This document shows, piece by piece, positions 55,534 through 64,000 of a stretch of DNA of 64,000 nt. This stretch comes from Burkholderia pyrrocinia. Lineage in GTDB: Bacteria; Pseudomonadota; Gammaproteobacteria; Burkholderiales; Burkholderiaceae. The stretch is from contig NZ_CP094459.1 in the NCBI RefSeq assembly GCF_022809715.1, positions 1,426,001 to 1,490,000 on the forward strand. Direction: 5' to 3'. Numbering within the stretch: the first letter of the stretch is position 1; each line of letters starts with the position of its first letter. Under the pieces are notes generated by a model. It was given only the letters and a program-made list of their open reading frames with translations, made no database searches and was not told where the DNA came from. The position numbers were made by a program, and so were the translations under genes.

Positions 55534-55833
55534 ATCACGTATCACGCTCGCGGCCGGCGTTCGGCGCTGCCGGCAGTTTAGGGGACCGATCCTCCGGCGG
55601 CGGTCCGCAACGTGCGCTGCACGACGCGAGGCTGCCTGCCGCAAGGAATCGGGCTACGGACGCAGTCTAGACTTTTTGGAAATTCAGTTCCCTAGGTGAA
55701 ATCACGTAGAAATAAATTTCCAAATTTTCGAGGAAGTGATCTACAGTTTCATCCGGATGCTTCAGTCCGTATCGGACTCGGCCCGGCGGCGCGCAACGCG
55801 CCGTCTTCCGCCCCCCGGAGATGAGGAGACAGA
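55534..55833. promoter_or_regulatory. Divergent iol promoter region
   Basis: 300 bases, AT-richer between about 55670 and 55745, separating the iolC-D-E-B operon from the transport operon. It contains the GGAA-N6-TTCC site at 55678-55691 and an arm pair tttggaaatt (55675-55684) / aatttccaaa (55715-55724), with a 5-2-5 inverted repeat gaaat-aa-atttc at 55709-55720. No gene is seen. The layout suggests one shared repressor for both operons. Confidence 0.7.
55678..55691. promoter_or_regulatory. Candidate IolR (RpiR-type) operator GGAA-N6-TTCC
   Basis: Exact GGAA-ATTCAG-TTCC. From memory, GGAA-N6-TTCC is the motif reported for RpiR-type IolR repressors in alphaproteobacteria. Its place between two divergent iol operons is as expected; the regulator gene itself is not in the window. 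Confidence 0.55.
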
Positions 55834-56766
55834 GTGATCATGAAGACCAAGCTGATGGCCGTCGCGGCCGCCGCGATCCTGGCTGCGCCGCTCGCGCACG
55901 CCGAGAAGATCGGCGTGACGATGGCGTCGTTCGACGACACGTTCCTGACGATCCTGCGCAACAGCATCAACGACGCAGCGAAGAAGGACGGTGCGACGGT
56001 GCAGATCGAGGACGGCGGCAACGACGTCGGCAAGCAGTTGAGCCAGGTTCAGAACATGATCGCGCAGAAGGTCGACGCGATCATCGTGAACGCGGTCGAC
56101 ACCGATGCGACGCCGAAGATCACGAAGATGGCGACGGCGGCGAAGATCCCGCTCGTCTACGTGAACCGCAAGCCGGTCGATTTCGACAAGCTGCCGGCCG
56201 GCGTCGCGGTCGTCGCGTCCGACGAGAAGCAGTCGGGCACGCTGCAGGCGCGCCAGGTGTGCAAGCTGCTCGGCGGCAAGGGCGACCTCCTCGTGCTGAT
56301 GGGCGAGCTGTCCAACGAATCGGCGCGTGCCCGCACCAAGGACATCGAGGACGTGATCGCGACGAAGGATTGCGCGGGCATGAAGATCGTCGACAAGCGC
56401 GAAGGCAAGTGGAGCCGCACGCAGGGCCAGGACATCACGATGAACTGGCTGAGCTCCGGGACCAAGTTCGACGCGATCGTGTCGAACAACGACGAAATGG
56501 CGATCGGCGCGATCAACGCGCTGAAGGCCGCGCGCAAGTGGACGCCGAAGACCGTCGTCGCCGGCATCGACGCGACGCCGGACGGCCTCGCATCGATGAA
56601 GAGCGGCGAGCTGAAGGTGTCCGTGTACCAGAACGCGATCGGGCAGGGCGCGCAGTCGGTTGCCGCCGCGCTGAAGCTTGCGAAGAAGCAGCCCGTCGAC
56701 CGCTTCGTGAACGTGCCGTTCGAGCTCGTGACGCCCGAGAACATGAACCAGTACGCCAAGCACTGA
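55834..56766 (+). CDS. Periplasmic sugar-binding protein of an inositol-type ABC importer
   Basis: 310 residues with a Sec signal (cleaved near A-H-A). A type I periplasmic-binding fold of the RbsB/IbpA kind: G-V-T-M-A-S-F-D-D-T-F-L-T-I-L, V-D-A-I-I-V-N-A-V-D-T-D and S-N-N-D-E-M-A-I-G-A-I-N. The genomic place beside iol genes and the gene order binding protein-ATPase-permease resemble the Caulobacter ibpA-iatA-iatP system. GTG 55834 has GAGGAG five bases upstream and is preferred; ATG 55840 is an alternative. Confidence 0.9.
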   Translation: MIMKTKLMAVAAAAILAAPLAHAEKIGVTMASFDDTFLTILRNSINDAAKKDGATVQIEDGGNDVGKQLSQVQNMIAQKVDAIIVNAVDTDATPKITKMATAAKIPLVYVNRKPVDFDKLPAGVAVVASDEKQSGTLQARQVCKLLGGKGDLLVLMGELSNESARARTKDIEDVIATKDCAGMKIVDKREGKWSRTQGQDITMNWLSSGTKFDAIVSNNDEMAIGAINALKAARKWTPKTVVAGIDATPDGLASMKSGELKVSVYQNAIGQGAQSVAAALKLAKKQPVDRFVNVPFELVTPENMNQYAKH

Positions 56767-56835
56767 CCGGCTTTTCCGTTGAACTGCGCGGGCCCGGCCT
56801 GGCCGGGCTCGCGCGCGACTCGTCGAGGAACGTCC

Positions 56836-58431
56836 ATGTTTACAGCCAGGATCGCGCGCCCGATGGCCGGCGTCGACGCGCCGGCCGCTTCATCCGGAGG
56901 ATCGCCCGGCGCATCCGGGTCGTCCGGCTCGCCGGCTCCTTCCGCGGCCGACTGCGTGCTCGAGGTGCGCGGCGTCGGCAAGTCCTTTCCCGGCGTCGTC
57001 GCGCTCGACGGCGTGCAGTTCCGCGTGCGCCGCGGCACCGTCCATGCGCTGATGGGCGAGAACGGCGCGGGCAAATCGACGCTGATGAAGATCATCGCGG
57101 GCGTCTACACGCCCGATCAGGGCGAGATCCTGATCAACGGCGAACCCGTCGTGCTGAACGGCCCGCTCGATGCGCTCGACCGCGGGATCGCGATGATCCA
57201 CCAGGAACTCAACCTGATGCCGTACATGACGGTCGCGGAGAACATCTGGATCCGCCGCGAACCGAAGAACCGTTTCGGCCTGATCGATCACGCGGAGCTG
57301 CGCCGCCGCACGGCCGCGCTGTTCGAGCGGCTGTCGATCGACATCGATCCGGAAACCGACGTGCGCACGCTGACGGTCGCGAGCCGGCAGATGGTCGAGA
57401 TCGCGAAGGCCGTGTCGTTCGACTCGGACGTGCTGATCATGGACGAGCCGACGTCGGCGCTGACCGACAAGGAAGTCACGCACCTGTTCCGGATCATTCG
57501 CCAGCTGCGCGAGCAGGGCAAGGGCATCGTCTACATCACGCACAAGATGAACGAGCTGTTCGAGATCGCCGACGAGTTCTCGGTGTTCCGCGACGGCAAG
57601 TACATCGGCACGCATGCGTCGAGCGACGTCACGCGCGACGACATCATCCGCATGATGGTCGGGCGCGAGATCACGCAGATGTTCCCGAAGGAAGAGGTGC
57701 CGATCGGCGACGTCGTGCTGTCGGTGAAGAATCTCGCCGTCGACGGCGTGTTCCGCGACGTGAGCTTCGAGCTGCGTGCAGGAGAAATTCTCGGCGTCGC
57801 GGGCCTGGTCGGCTCGGGGCGCTCGAACGTCGCTGAGGCGCTGTTCGGCGTCGTGCCGGCCACGTCGGGCGAGATCCGGATCGACGGCAAGCCGGTGCGG
57901 ATCGCGACGCCCGCGCAGGCGATGAAGCACGGGATGGCGTTCCTGACCGAGGACCGCAAGGACAGCGGCTGCTTCCTGAATCTCGACCTGCTCGCGAACA
58001 TGGAAGCGGCGGTGCTCAGCAACCGCTACGTGAAGTTCAATTTCGTGCAGCAGGCGCAATTGAAGCGCGACTGCGAGGAAATGAGCCGGATGCTGCGCGT
58101 GAAATCGCCCGGCCTGCACGAGGAAATCCAGAACCTGTCGGGCGGCAACCAGCAGAAGGTGCTGATCGGGCGCTGGCTGCTCACGCAGCCGCGCATCCTG
58201 ATCCTCGACGAACCGACGCGCGGCATCGACGTCGGCGCGAAGGCCGAGATCCACCGGCTCGTCAGCGCGCTCGCCGGCAAGGGCGTCGCGGTGCTGATGA
58301 TCTCGTCGGAGATGCCGGAGGTGCTGGGGATGAGCGACCGCGTGATGGTGATGCACGAAGGGCGCATGACCGGCATCGTCGAACGCAAGGACGCCGACCA
58401 GGTCCGCATCATGGATCTCGCGTCGCGTTGA
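56836..58431 (+). CDS. Sugar ABC importer ATPase with two nucleotide-binding domains
   Basis: 531 residues; RbsA/MglA-type double ATPase. A Ser/Gly/Pro-rich N-terminal extension (about 1-37) precedes domain 1 with Walker [10 protein letters not shown] and Walker [12 protein letters not shown]. Domain 2 has the usual degenerate P-loop (G-L-V-G-S-G-R-S-N) and L-S-G-G-N-Q-Q-K with [20 protein letters not shown] upstream supports ATG 56836. Probably the ATPase for inositol uptake. Confidence 0.93.
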   Translation: MFTARIARPMAGVDAPAASSGGSPGASGSSGSPAPSAADCVLEVRGVGKSFPGVVALDGVQFRVRRGTVHALMGENGAGKSTLMKIIAGVYTPDQGEILINGEPVVLNGPLDALDRGIAMIHQELNLMPYMTVAENIWIRREPKNRFGLIDHAELRRRTAALFERLSIDIDPETDVRTLTVASRQMVEIAKAVSFDSDVLIMDEPTSALTDKEVTHLFRIIRQLREQGKGIVYITHKMNELFEIADEFSVFRDGKYIGTHASSDVTRDDIIRMMVGREITQMFPKEEVPIGDVVLSVKNLAVDGVFRDVSFELRAGEILGVAGLVGSGRSNVAEALFGVVPATSGEIRIDGKPVRIATPAQAMKHGMAFLTEDRKDSGCFLNLDLLANMEAAVLSNRYVKFNFVQQAQLKRDCEEMSRMLRVKSPGLHEEIQNLSGGNQQKVLIGRWLLTQPRILILDEPTRGIDVGAKAEIHRLVSALAGKGVAVLMISSEMPEVLGMSDRVMVMHEGRMTGIVERKDADQVRIMDLASR

Positions 58432-58457
58432 GCCGAAACAAGATTGGAGACAAAGCA

Positions 58458-59483
58458 ATGGGCAACCTGAACCCGGTCGCGGACGCGCAGACCATGACAA
58501 TCAAGACGCGGCACACGAAGTGGCCGCCGGAGCTGAGCATCTTTCTCGTGCTGGTCGGCATCAGCCTGTTCTTCGAGATCGTCGGCTGGATCGTCGTCGG
58601 CCAGAGCTTCCTGCTCAACGCCGAGCGGCTCGAGATCATCGTGCTGCAGATGGCCGTGATCGGCATCATCGCGGTCGGCGTGAACCTCGTGATCATCACC
58701 AGCGGGATCGACCTGTCGTCGGGGTCGGTCGTGGCCGCTGCGGCGGTCGTGTCGGCGAGCCTCGCGCAGGTGTCCGACTTCCCGCGCGCGGTGTTCCCGC
58801 ACCTGACCGACCTGCCGATCATCTGGCCGGTGCTGGCCGGCGTGTGCGTCGGGTTGCTGGTCGGCCTGCTCAACGGCTCGCTGATCGCGATGACGGGCAT
58901 TCCGCCGTTCATCGCGACGCTCGGCACGATGGTCGCCGCACGCGGGTTCGCGAAATGGTTCACCAACGGGATGCCGGTGTCGATGCTGACCGACCAGTTC
59001 GCGGCCATCGGCGCGGGCGCCAATCCGGTGATCATCTTTCTCGTGATCGCCGCGATCTTCCACGTCGTGCTGCGCTACACGCGCTTCGGCAAGTACACCT
59101 ATGCGATCGGTGCGAACCGCCACGCGGCCGTCGTGTCGGGCATCAACGTCACGCGTCACCTGGTGTTCGTCTATGCGATCGCGGGCCTGTTGAGCGGGAT
59201 CGCCGGCACCGTGACGGCCGCGCGCGCGATCTCGGGCCAGTCGGGCATGGGCGTGATGTACGAGCTCGATGCGATCGCCGCGGTCGTGATCGGCGGCACG
59301 TCGCTGTCGGGCGGCCTCGGCCGCGTGACGGGCACCGTGATCGGCGTGCTGATCCTCGGCGTGATGACGTCGGGCTTCACGTTCATCCGCATCGACGCGT
59401 ATTACCAGGAGATGGTCAAGGGCGCAATCATTGTCGCGGCCGTGATCGCCGACCAGTATCGCAACAAGAAGAAGCGTCGCTGA
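58458..59483 (+). CDS. Sugar ABC importer permease (RbsC/IatP-like)
   Basis: 341 residues, about ten membrane helices. G-V-N-L-V-I-I-T-S-G-I-D-L-S-S-G-S-V-V, I-P-P-F-I-A-T-L-G-T-M and Y-A-I-G-A-N-R-H-A-A-V-V-S-G-I are typical of the RbsC/XylH-type sugar permeases. GGAGA eight bases upstream. Completes the binding protein-ATPase-permease set. Confidence 0.93.
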   Translation: MGNLNPVADAQTMTIKTRHTKWPPELSIFLVLVGISLFFEIVGWIVVGQSFLLNAERLEIIVLQMAVIGIIAVGVNLVIITSGIDLSSGSVVAAAAVVSASLAQVSDFPRAVFPHLTDLPIIWPVLAGVCVGLLVGLLNGSLIAMTGIPPFIATLGTMVAARGFAKWFTNGMPVSMLTDQFAAIGAGANPVIIFLVIAAIFHVVLRYTRFGKYTYAIGANRHAAVVSGINVTRHLVFVYAIAGLLSGIAGTVTAARAISGQSGMGVMYELDAIAAVVIGGTSLSGGLGRVTGTVIGVLILGVMTSGFTFIRIDAYYQEMVKGAIIVAAVIADQYRNKKKRR

Positions 59484-59526
59484 CCCTGCCTGTCCGACCG
59501 GAATCCGATATCGACAAGGATGCCTT

Positions 59527-60438
59527 ATGAAGATCGCGCTGGACCCCTACATGATTCGCCACCTGCCGCTCGACCGGCTGCCGCACGCGGTGGCCGAGCT
59601 CGGCTACGACCAGATCGAGCTGTCGCCGCGCAGCGATTTCCTCGACTGGTGGGTGATGCCGCGCGCGACGCGCGAACGCATGGCCGCGTTTCGCCAGGCG
59701 ATGCGTGCGAGCGGTGTCGGCCTCGCGTCGCTGCAGCCGATGTACCGCTGGGCGAGCCCGTTCGAGGACGAGCGTCAATGGGCCGTGCGCTGCTGGAAGA
59801 AGGCGATCGAGGTCGCGGTCGAAATGGAGTGCGCGCTGATGGTGTCCGAGTTCGGGCGCGGCGCGTCGCCGGAGCGCTCGGTCGGCGAGCGGCCGGGCGC
59901 GAATCCGAAGGAGCTGTGCGAAGCCGCGTGGTTCCGGTCGATGGACGAGCTGCTGCCGATTCTCGAACGCGAGGGCATCGTGCTGTCGGTCGAGCCGCAT
60001 CCGGAGGACTGGATCGAGCAGCTGCAGCCGGCGATCGACATCGTGACGAACCTCGGCTCGCCGTCGCTGAAGCTGTCGTATATCGCGCCGCACACGTTCT
60101 ACTACGGCGACGACATGGCCGCGATGATCGCGCAGGCCGCACCGATCCTCGCGCACGTGCGCGTGGCCGACACCTTCGACCACCGCAAGAGCAGCCAGCT
60201 GCGCTACATCGTGAATCCGCCGGGTTCGAACCAGATCCGCGTGCACCAGCATCTCGACATCGGACAGGGCGAGATCGACTGGGACGTGTTTTTCCGCGCG
60301 CTCGGCGCCGCGGGCTTCGACGGCGTGATGTCGTCGTGCGTGTTCGCGTGGGAGGACCGTGCCGAAGCATCGTCGCGCTACATGCGCGACACGATGCAGC
60401 GCTACGTCGATCGTCATTTCGATCGCACGGTGCGCTGA
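59527..60438 (+). CDS. TIM-barrel sugar isomerase/epimerase, inositol-linked
   Basis: 303 residues of the AP-endonuclease-2-like/xylose isomerase-like fold: M-K-I-A-L-D-P-Y-M, L-G-Y-D-Q-I-E-L-S-P-R, V-E-P-H-P-E-D-W and H-V-R-V-A-D-T-F-D. Metal-binding His/Glu residues are visible. Probably isomerises inosose or a related keto-inositol, as IolI or IolO-type proteins do; identity is unproven. Second TIM-barrel enzyme besides iolE, placed between the permease and iolG. Confidence 0.8.
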   Translation: MKIALDPYMIRHLPLDRLPHAVAELGYDQIELSPRSDFLDWWVMPRATRERMAAFRQAMRASGVGLASLQPMYRWASPFEDERQWAVRCWKKAIEVAVEMECALMVSEFGRGASPERSVGERPGANPKELCEAAWFRSMDELLPILEREGIVLSVEPHPEDWIEQLQPAIDIVTNLGSPSLKLSYIAPHTFYYGDDMAAMIAQAAPILAHVRVADTFDHRKSSQLRYIVNPPGSNQIRVHQHLDIGQGEIDWDVFFRALGAAGFDGVMSSCVFAWEDRAEASSRYMRDTMQRYVDRHFDRTVR

Positions 60439-60497
60439 ACGATTACCGACCGGCGCGGCACGGGCCGCGCCGCTGATGAACGACTGGAGACCCCTAG

Positions 60498-61511
60498 ATG
60501 ACCTTGCAAATCGGCGTGATCGGCTGTGGCGCGATCGGCCAGGACCATATCCGCAGATTGACTCGCACGCTGTCCGGCGCGCGAGTCGTGGCCGTCAACG
60601 ACATCGATCCGCAGCAGGCGCGCGATGCGGTGACGAAGTACGGGCTCGATGCCGAGATCTACGGCGACGGCCATGAAGTGGTCGCGGCCGCCGACGTGCA
60701 GGCCGTGCTCGTCACGTCGTGGGGGCCGACCCACGAAGCGTTCGTGCTCGACGCGATCGCGCACGGCAAGCCCGTGTTCTGCGAGAAGCCGCTCGCCGTG
60801 ACGGCCGACGGCTGCATGCGGATCGTCGAAGCGGAAGTCGCGCACGGCAAACGGCTCGTGCAGGTCGGCTTCATGCGGCCGTACGACGAAGGTTATCGCG
60901 CGCTGAAGCGTGTGATCGACAGCGGCGAGATCGGCGCGCCGCTGATGCTGCATTGCGCGCACCGCAACCAGTCGGTCGGCGAGCGCTACACGACCGACAT
61001 GGCGATCACCGACACGCTGATCCATGAGCTCGACGTGCTGCGCTGGCTGCTCGGCGAGGATTACGCGAGCGCGCAGGTCGTCTATCCGAAGAAGACGCGC
61101 CATGCGTCCGCGCATCTCGCCGATCCGCAGATCGTGCTGCTGGAAACCGCGAGCGGCGTGCGCATCGACGTCGAGATCTTCGTGAACTGCCAGTACGGCT
61201 ATGACATCCAGTGCGAGGTGGTCGGCGAGCAGGGCATCGCGAAGCTGCCGGATCCGCCGGCCGTGGGGCTCAAGCGCGCCGCGCAGCAATCGGTCGACAT
61301 CATGACCGACTGGAAGGAGCGCTTCATCGCGTCGTACGACGTCGAGCTGCAGGCGTTCATCGACGGCGTGCGGCAGGGTGCGCTGACCGGCCCGTCGGCC
61401 TGGGACGGCTACGCGGCGGCGGTCGCGGCCGACGCATGCGTGCGGGCGCAAAAGAGCGGCGCGGTCGAACCGATCGCGATGGCCGAGCGCCCCGCGTTCT
61501 ATCGCGGCTGA
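60498..61511 (+). CDS. iolG: myo-Inositol 2-dehydrogenase IolG
   Basis: 337 residues, Gfo/Idh/MocA family. Rossmann G-V-I-G-C-G-A-I-G at 6-14, E-K-P-L-A-V (catalytic Lys) and [10 protein letters not shown] (catalytic His region) are intact, matching IolG. NAD+-dependent oxidation of myo-inositol to 2-keto-myo-inositol, the first step. It is separated from the minus-strand enzymes but follows the transporter. Confidence 0.93.
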   Translation: MTLQIGVIGCGAIGQDHIRRLTRTLSGARVVAVNDIDPQQARDAVTKYGLDAEIYGDGHEVVAAADVQAVLVTSWGPTHEAFVLDAIAHGKPVFCEKPLAVTADGCMRIVEAEVAHGKRLVQVGFMRPYDEGYRALKRVIDSGEIGAPLMLHCAHRNQSVGERYTTDMAITDTLIHELDVLRWLLGEDYASAQVVYPKKTRHASAHLADPQIVLLETASGVRIDVEIFVNCQYGYDIQCEVVGEQGIAKLPDPPAVGLKRAAQQSVDIMTDWKERFIASYDVELQAFIDGVRQGALTGPSAWDGYAAAVAADACVRAQKSGAVEPIAMAERPAFYRG

Positions 61512-61573
61512 ACCGCAGCCGCGTCGCGACAACTCGTGCGGCCGCGCGCCGCTTTCCTGCCGGACTGACCGAC

Positions 61574-62500
61574 ATGACGATGAAGATTGGTTGTGCCCCG
61601 TGCTGCTGGGGCGTTGACGACGTGAAGAACCCGAACCTGCCGCCGTGGCGGCACGTGCTGGCCGAGGCCGCGCAGGCCGGCTACTCGGGCATCGAGCTCG
61701 GGCCGTACGGCTATATCCCGCTCGAGCTCGACGTGGTGAGCGCCGAGCTCGAGCGGCAGCGCCTGAGCATCACCGCCGGCACGATCTTCGACGATCTCGT
61801 ATCGCCGGAGAACCTGCCGAACCTGCTGCGCCAGACGCGCGAGATCTGCGCGCTGATCACGCGGCTGCCGAAGCTGCCGACGCAGGACGGCCAGCGCTAC
61901 GCGGCGCCGTACCTGGTCGTGATGGACTGGGGGCACGAGGAACGCGATTATGCGGCCGGCCACGCCGATCGCGCGCCGCGGCTGTCCGGCGAACGCTGGG
62001 CGCGGATGGTCGAGCACATCCGGCAGATCGCGACGATCGCGCGCGACGAGTTCGGCGTGCGCGCGGTGATCCATCCGCATGCGGGCGGCTACATCGAGTT
62101 CGCGGACGAGATCGACCGGATCGTCGCCGACCTGCCGGCCGACACGGTCGGCCTCTGTCTCGACACGGGCCACATGTACTACTCGGGCATGGACCCGGAA
62201 GCCTGGCTGCGCCGCCATGCGGCGCGCGTCGACTACGTGCATTTCAAGGACATCGACAAGGCCGTGTACGACGCGGTGATGGGCGAGCACATCGCATTCT
62301 TCGCCGCATGCGCGCGCGGCGTGATGTGCCCGATCGGCACCGGCGTGCTCGACTACCGGTCGATCCGGCGCGCGCTCGACGACATCGGCTACGCGGGCTA
62401 CATCACGATCGAGCAGGAACGCGACCCGCGCAATGCGGGCACGAGCCTGCGCGACGTCGCCGCGAGCCGCGCGTTTCTCGCGTCGGCCGGCTTCGCATGA
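61574..62500 (+). CDS. Second IolE/IolI-like TIM-barrel enzyme
   Basis: 308 residues. M-K-I-G-C-A-P-C-C-W-G-V-D-D at the start, G-Y-S-G-I-E-L-G-P-Y-G, V-I-H-P-H-A-G-G-Y and C-L-D-T-G-H-M-Y-Y resemble IolE, including the D-T-G-H metal motif. The sequence differs clearly from IolE encoded at 50656, so it is a paralogue, possibly acting on another inositol isomer. ATG 61580 is an alternative start. Confidence 0.8.
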   Translation: MTMKIGCAPCCWGVDDVKNPNLPPWRHVLAEAAQAGYSGIELGPYGYIPLELDVVSAELERQRLSITAGTIFDDLVSPENLPNLLRQTREICALITRLPKLPTQDGQRYAAPYLVVMDWGHEERDYAAGHADRAPRLSGERWARMVEHIRQIATIARDEFGVRAVIHPHAGGYIEFADEIDRIVADLPADTVGLCLDTGHMYYSGMDPEAWLRRHAARVDYVHFKDIDKAVYDAVMGEHIAFFAACARGVMCPIGTGVLDYRSIRRALDDIGYAGYITIEQERDPRNAGTSLRDVAASRAFLASAGFA

Positions 62501-62559
62501 ACATCCGCTGAACACCTGAACCACCGAAACCCTGAACACGGACCAGGAACACCACCATC

Positions 62560-63732
62560 ATGATTGACGGACAGATTCTGCTTGGACACTCGATTCGCTG
62601 GGGCATGGTCGGCGGCGGGCTCGGCAGCCAGATCGGCTACAGCCACCGGTCGGCCGCGTTGCGCGACGGCAGCTTCGAGCTGGTCGCCGGCGCGTTCGAC
62701 ATCGATCCCGAACGCGGCCGCCAGTTCGGCGTGAAGCTCGGCGTCGCGGCCGAGCGTTGTTATCCCGACTACGCGACGATGTTCGACGCCGAGGCGCGCC
62801 GCCCGGACGGCATTCGCGCGGTGTCGATCGCGACGCCCAACAACACGCACTTCGAGATCTGCCGCGCCGCGCTGAACGCGGGGCTGCACGTGGTCTGCGA
62901 GAAGCCGCTGTGCTTCACGACCGACGAGGCCGAGACGCTGCAGCGCCTGTCGGTCGAGAAGAACCGGATCGTCGGCGTCGCATACGGCTATTCGGGCCAC
63001 CAGATGATCGAACAGGCGCGCGAGATGATCGCGCGCGGCGATCTCGGCGAGATCCGCATCGTGCAGATGCAGTTCGCGCACGGTTTCCACAGCGAAGGCG
63101 TCGAGGCCGCGAGCGCGGCCGCGCGCTGGCGCGTCGACCCGAAGTTCGCGGGCCCGAGCTACGTGCTCGGCGATATCGGCACGCATCCGCTGTACATCTC
63201 CGAGGTGATGGCGCCCGAGCTGAAGATCCGGCGGATGATGTGTTCGCGGCAGAGCTTCGTGAAGAGCCGCGCGCCGCTCGAGGACAACGCGTTCACGATC
63301 ATGGAATACGACACGGGCGCGATCGGCTACGTGTGGTCGAGCGCGGTGAACGCAGGTTCGATGCACGGCCAGAAGGTGCGCGTGATCGGTTCGAAGGCGA
63401 GCGTCGAATGGTGGGACGAGCATCCGAACCAGTTGCGCTACGAAGTGCAGGGGCAGCCCGCGCAGGTGCTCGATCGCGGGATGGGGTATCTGCATCCGAA
63501 TGCGTTGCGCGAGGATCGCATCGGGGCCGGGCATCCGGAAGGGTTGTTCGAGGCGTGGTCCAATCTCTATCAGCGCTTCGCACTCGCGATGGACGCGGCC
63601 GATCGCGGCGACGCCGCGGCGCTGAAGAGCATCCGCTTTCCGGACGTCCACGCGGGCGTCGAGGGCGTCCGATGGGTCGAGAACTGCGTGCGTTCCGCCG
63701 ACGCGGGCGGCGTATGGGTCGACTATCGTTGA
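62560..63732 (+). CDS. Gfo/Idh/MocA dehydrogenase, second inositol-type enzyme
   Basis: 390 residues. W-G-M-V-G-G-G-L-G-S-Q-I-G-Y-S-H NAD-binding loop, C-E-K-P-L-C-F-T and D-I-G-T-H-P-L-Y are family motifs. Longer than IolG and closer to dehydrogenases that act on scyllo-inositol or other polyols; the true substrate is unknown. Last gene of the plus-strand cluster in the window. Confidence 0.85.
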   Translation: MIDGQILLGHSIRWGMVGGGLGSQIGYSHRSAALRDGSFELVAGAFDIDPERGRQFGVKLGVAAERCYPDYATMFDAEARRPDGIRAVSIATPNNTHFEICRAALNAGLHVVCEKPLCFTTDEAETLQRLSVEKNRIVGVAYGYSGHQMIEQAREMIARGDLGEIRIVQMQFAHGFHSEGVEAASAAARWRVDPKFAGPSYVLGDIGTHPLYISEVMAPELKIRRMMCSRQSFVKSRAPLEDNAFTIMEYDTGAIGYVWSSAVNAGSMHGQKVRVIGSKASVEWWDEHPNQLRYEVQGQPAQVLDRGMGYLHPNALREDRIGAGHPEGLFEAWSNLYQRFALAMDAADRGDAAALKSIRFPDVHAGVEGVRWVENCVRSADAGGVWVDYR

Positions 63733-64000
63733 GCAGGGCAGGCCGGATGCGGCGCACGGCGCACGGCGCGCCGCTTCGCGGAGGCCGTCGGCCTCGGTAG
63801 ACACCCTAATCTTTACGACGCCGCGAGAGCGTTGGACAATCGTTTCCAGTCTTGCCGTGGAGCGTGTGCAGGTGATGATCGAGCGCGTGGGAGCGAAACG
63901 CGCGGCGCGGGCCGTGCCGCAAACGTGATTAAATTCGCCCTTCATGCATGTATCCAGGTGAGCCTCGGGCCGCGTCCGTCAGCATCGCGCGCGCACCGGG
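63733..64000. other. Non-coding right end of the window
   Basis: 268 bases with no convincing gene. A short 6-bp hairpin (63781-63795) follows the last stop, and a near-match to the iol operator, GGAC-N6-TTCC, lies at 63834-63847. A gene that starts beyond 64000 is likely but cannot be read. Confidence 0.5.

Noticed and set aside
56890..58500. 536-codon minus-strand frame opposite the sugar ABC ATPase
   Set aside because: Antisense shadow with His/Arg-rich composition.
1..64000. CRISPR arrays, insertion sequences, prophage, tRNA or rRNA genes
   Set aside because: No regularly spaced repeats, transposase or integrase products, or tRNA-like cloverleaf with CCA end was seen by eye; a covariance-model scan would be decisive.
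63946..64000. Possible gene start at the right edge (ATG near 63943)
   Set aside because: The frame from this ATG stops after five codons; nothing supports a gene.

Overview
The window is a GC-rich (roughly two-thirds G+C), gene-dense piece of a betaproteobacterial chromosome. Codon use, protein sequences and gene content point to Burkholderia, most likely the B. cepacia complex; this is an inference from recognition, not from a database search. No rRNA, tRNA, CRISPR array, insertion sequence or prophage was seen. The two aminoacyl-tRNA synthetase genes suggest a core (primary) chromosome.

Layout. 1-1937: left edge of a type VI secretion cluster (tssF complete, probable tssG start cut by the edge). 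2132-3334: a GAF-GGDEF diguanylate cyclase, divergent from the cellulose cluster. 3642-18353: a complete type II-like cellulose cluster in the unusual order bcsB-Z-C-E-F-Q-A-G-R, almost all genes overlapping or a few bases apart, closed by a strong hairpin. Its c-di-GMP readers (PilZ domain of BcsA, RxGD site of BcsE) fit the neighbouring cyclase. 18408-21640 (minus): pirin, OsmC-like, CPA1 Na+/H+ antiporter, XapX membrane protein. 21922-29446: YcaC-like hydrolase, a LysR regulator, then a tight operon XapX - amidohydrolase with a Cys/His-rich tail - DoxX - secreted glyoxalase-like protein - DUF1275 membrane protein - alginate-export-type outer-membrane protein. This operon is the best candidate here for an undescribed system.

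29552-43385: a mosaic of single housekeeping and accessory genes: lipoprotein acid phosphatase/phospholipase-like enzyme, di-haem peroxidase-like protein, small secreted protein, Nudix hydrolase, glnS, glycine-zipper lipoprotein, RBBP9-type hydrolase, CaiB/BaiF CoA-transferase, alaS, LysR regulator and a divergent MFS transporter. 43508-49149: Nudix hydrolase, thioesterase, a four-gene branched-chain-amino-acid-type ABC importer (two permeases, two ATPases) with no binding protein, and an SDR oxidoreductase.

49211-63732: a myo-inositol catabolic region. On the minus strand run iolC (kinase fused to a DUF2090 aldolase-like domain), iolD, iolE, iolB and a UPF0303 gene. Divergently run a sugar ABC importer (binding protein, double ATPase, permease), a TIM-barrel isomerase, iolG, a second IolE/IolI-like TIM-barrel protein and a second Gfo/Idh/MocA dehydrogenase. 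Import, oxidation (IolG), dehydration (IolE), ring opening (IolD), isomerisation (IolB) and phosphorylation/cleavage (IolC fusion) are all present; iolA and the RpiR-type regulator are not in the window. The divergent promoter region holds a GGAA-N6-TTCC site, the motif I recall for RpiR-type IolR repressors.
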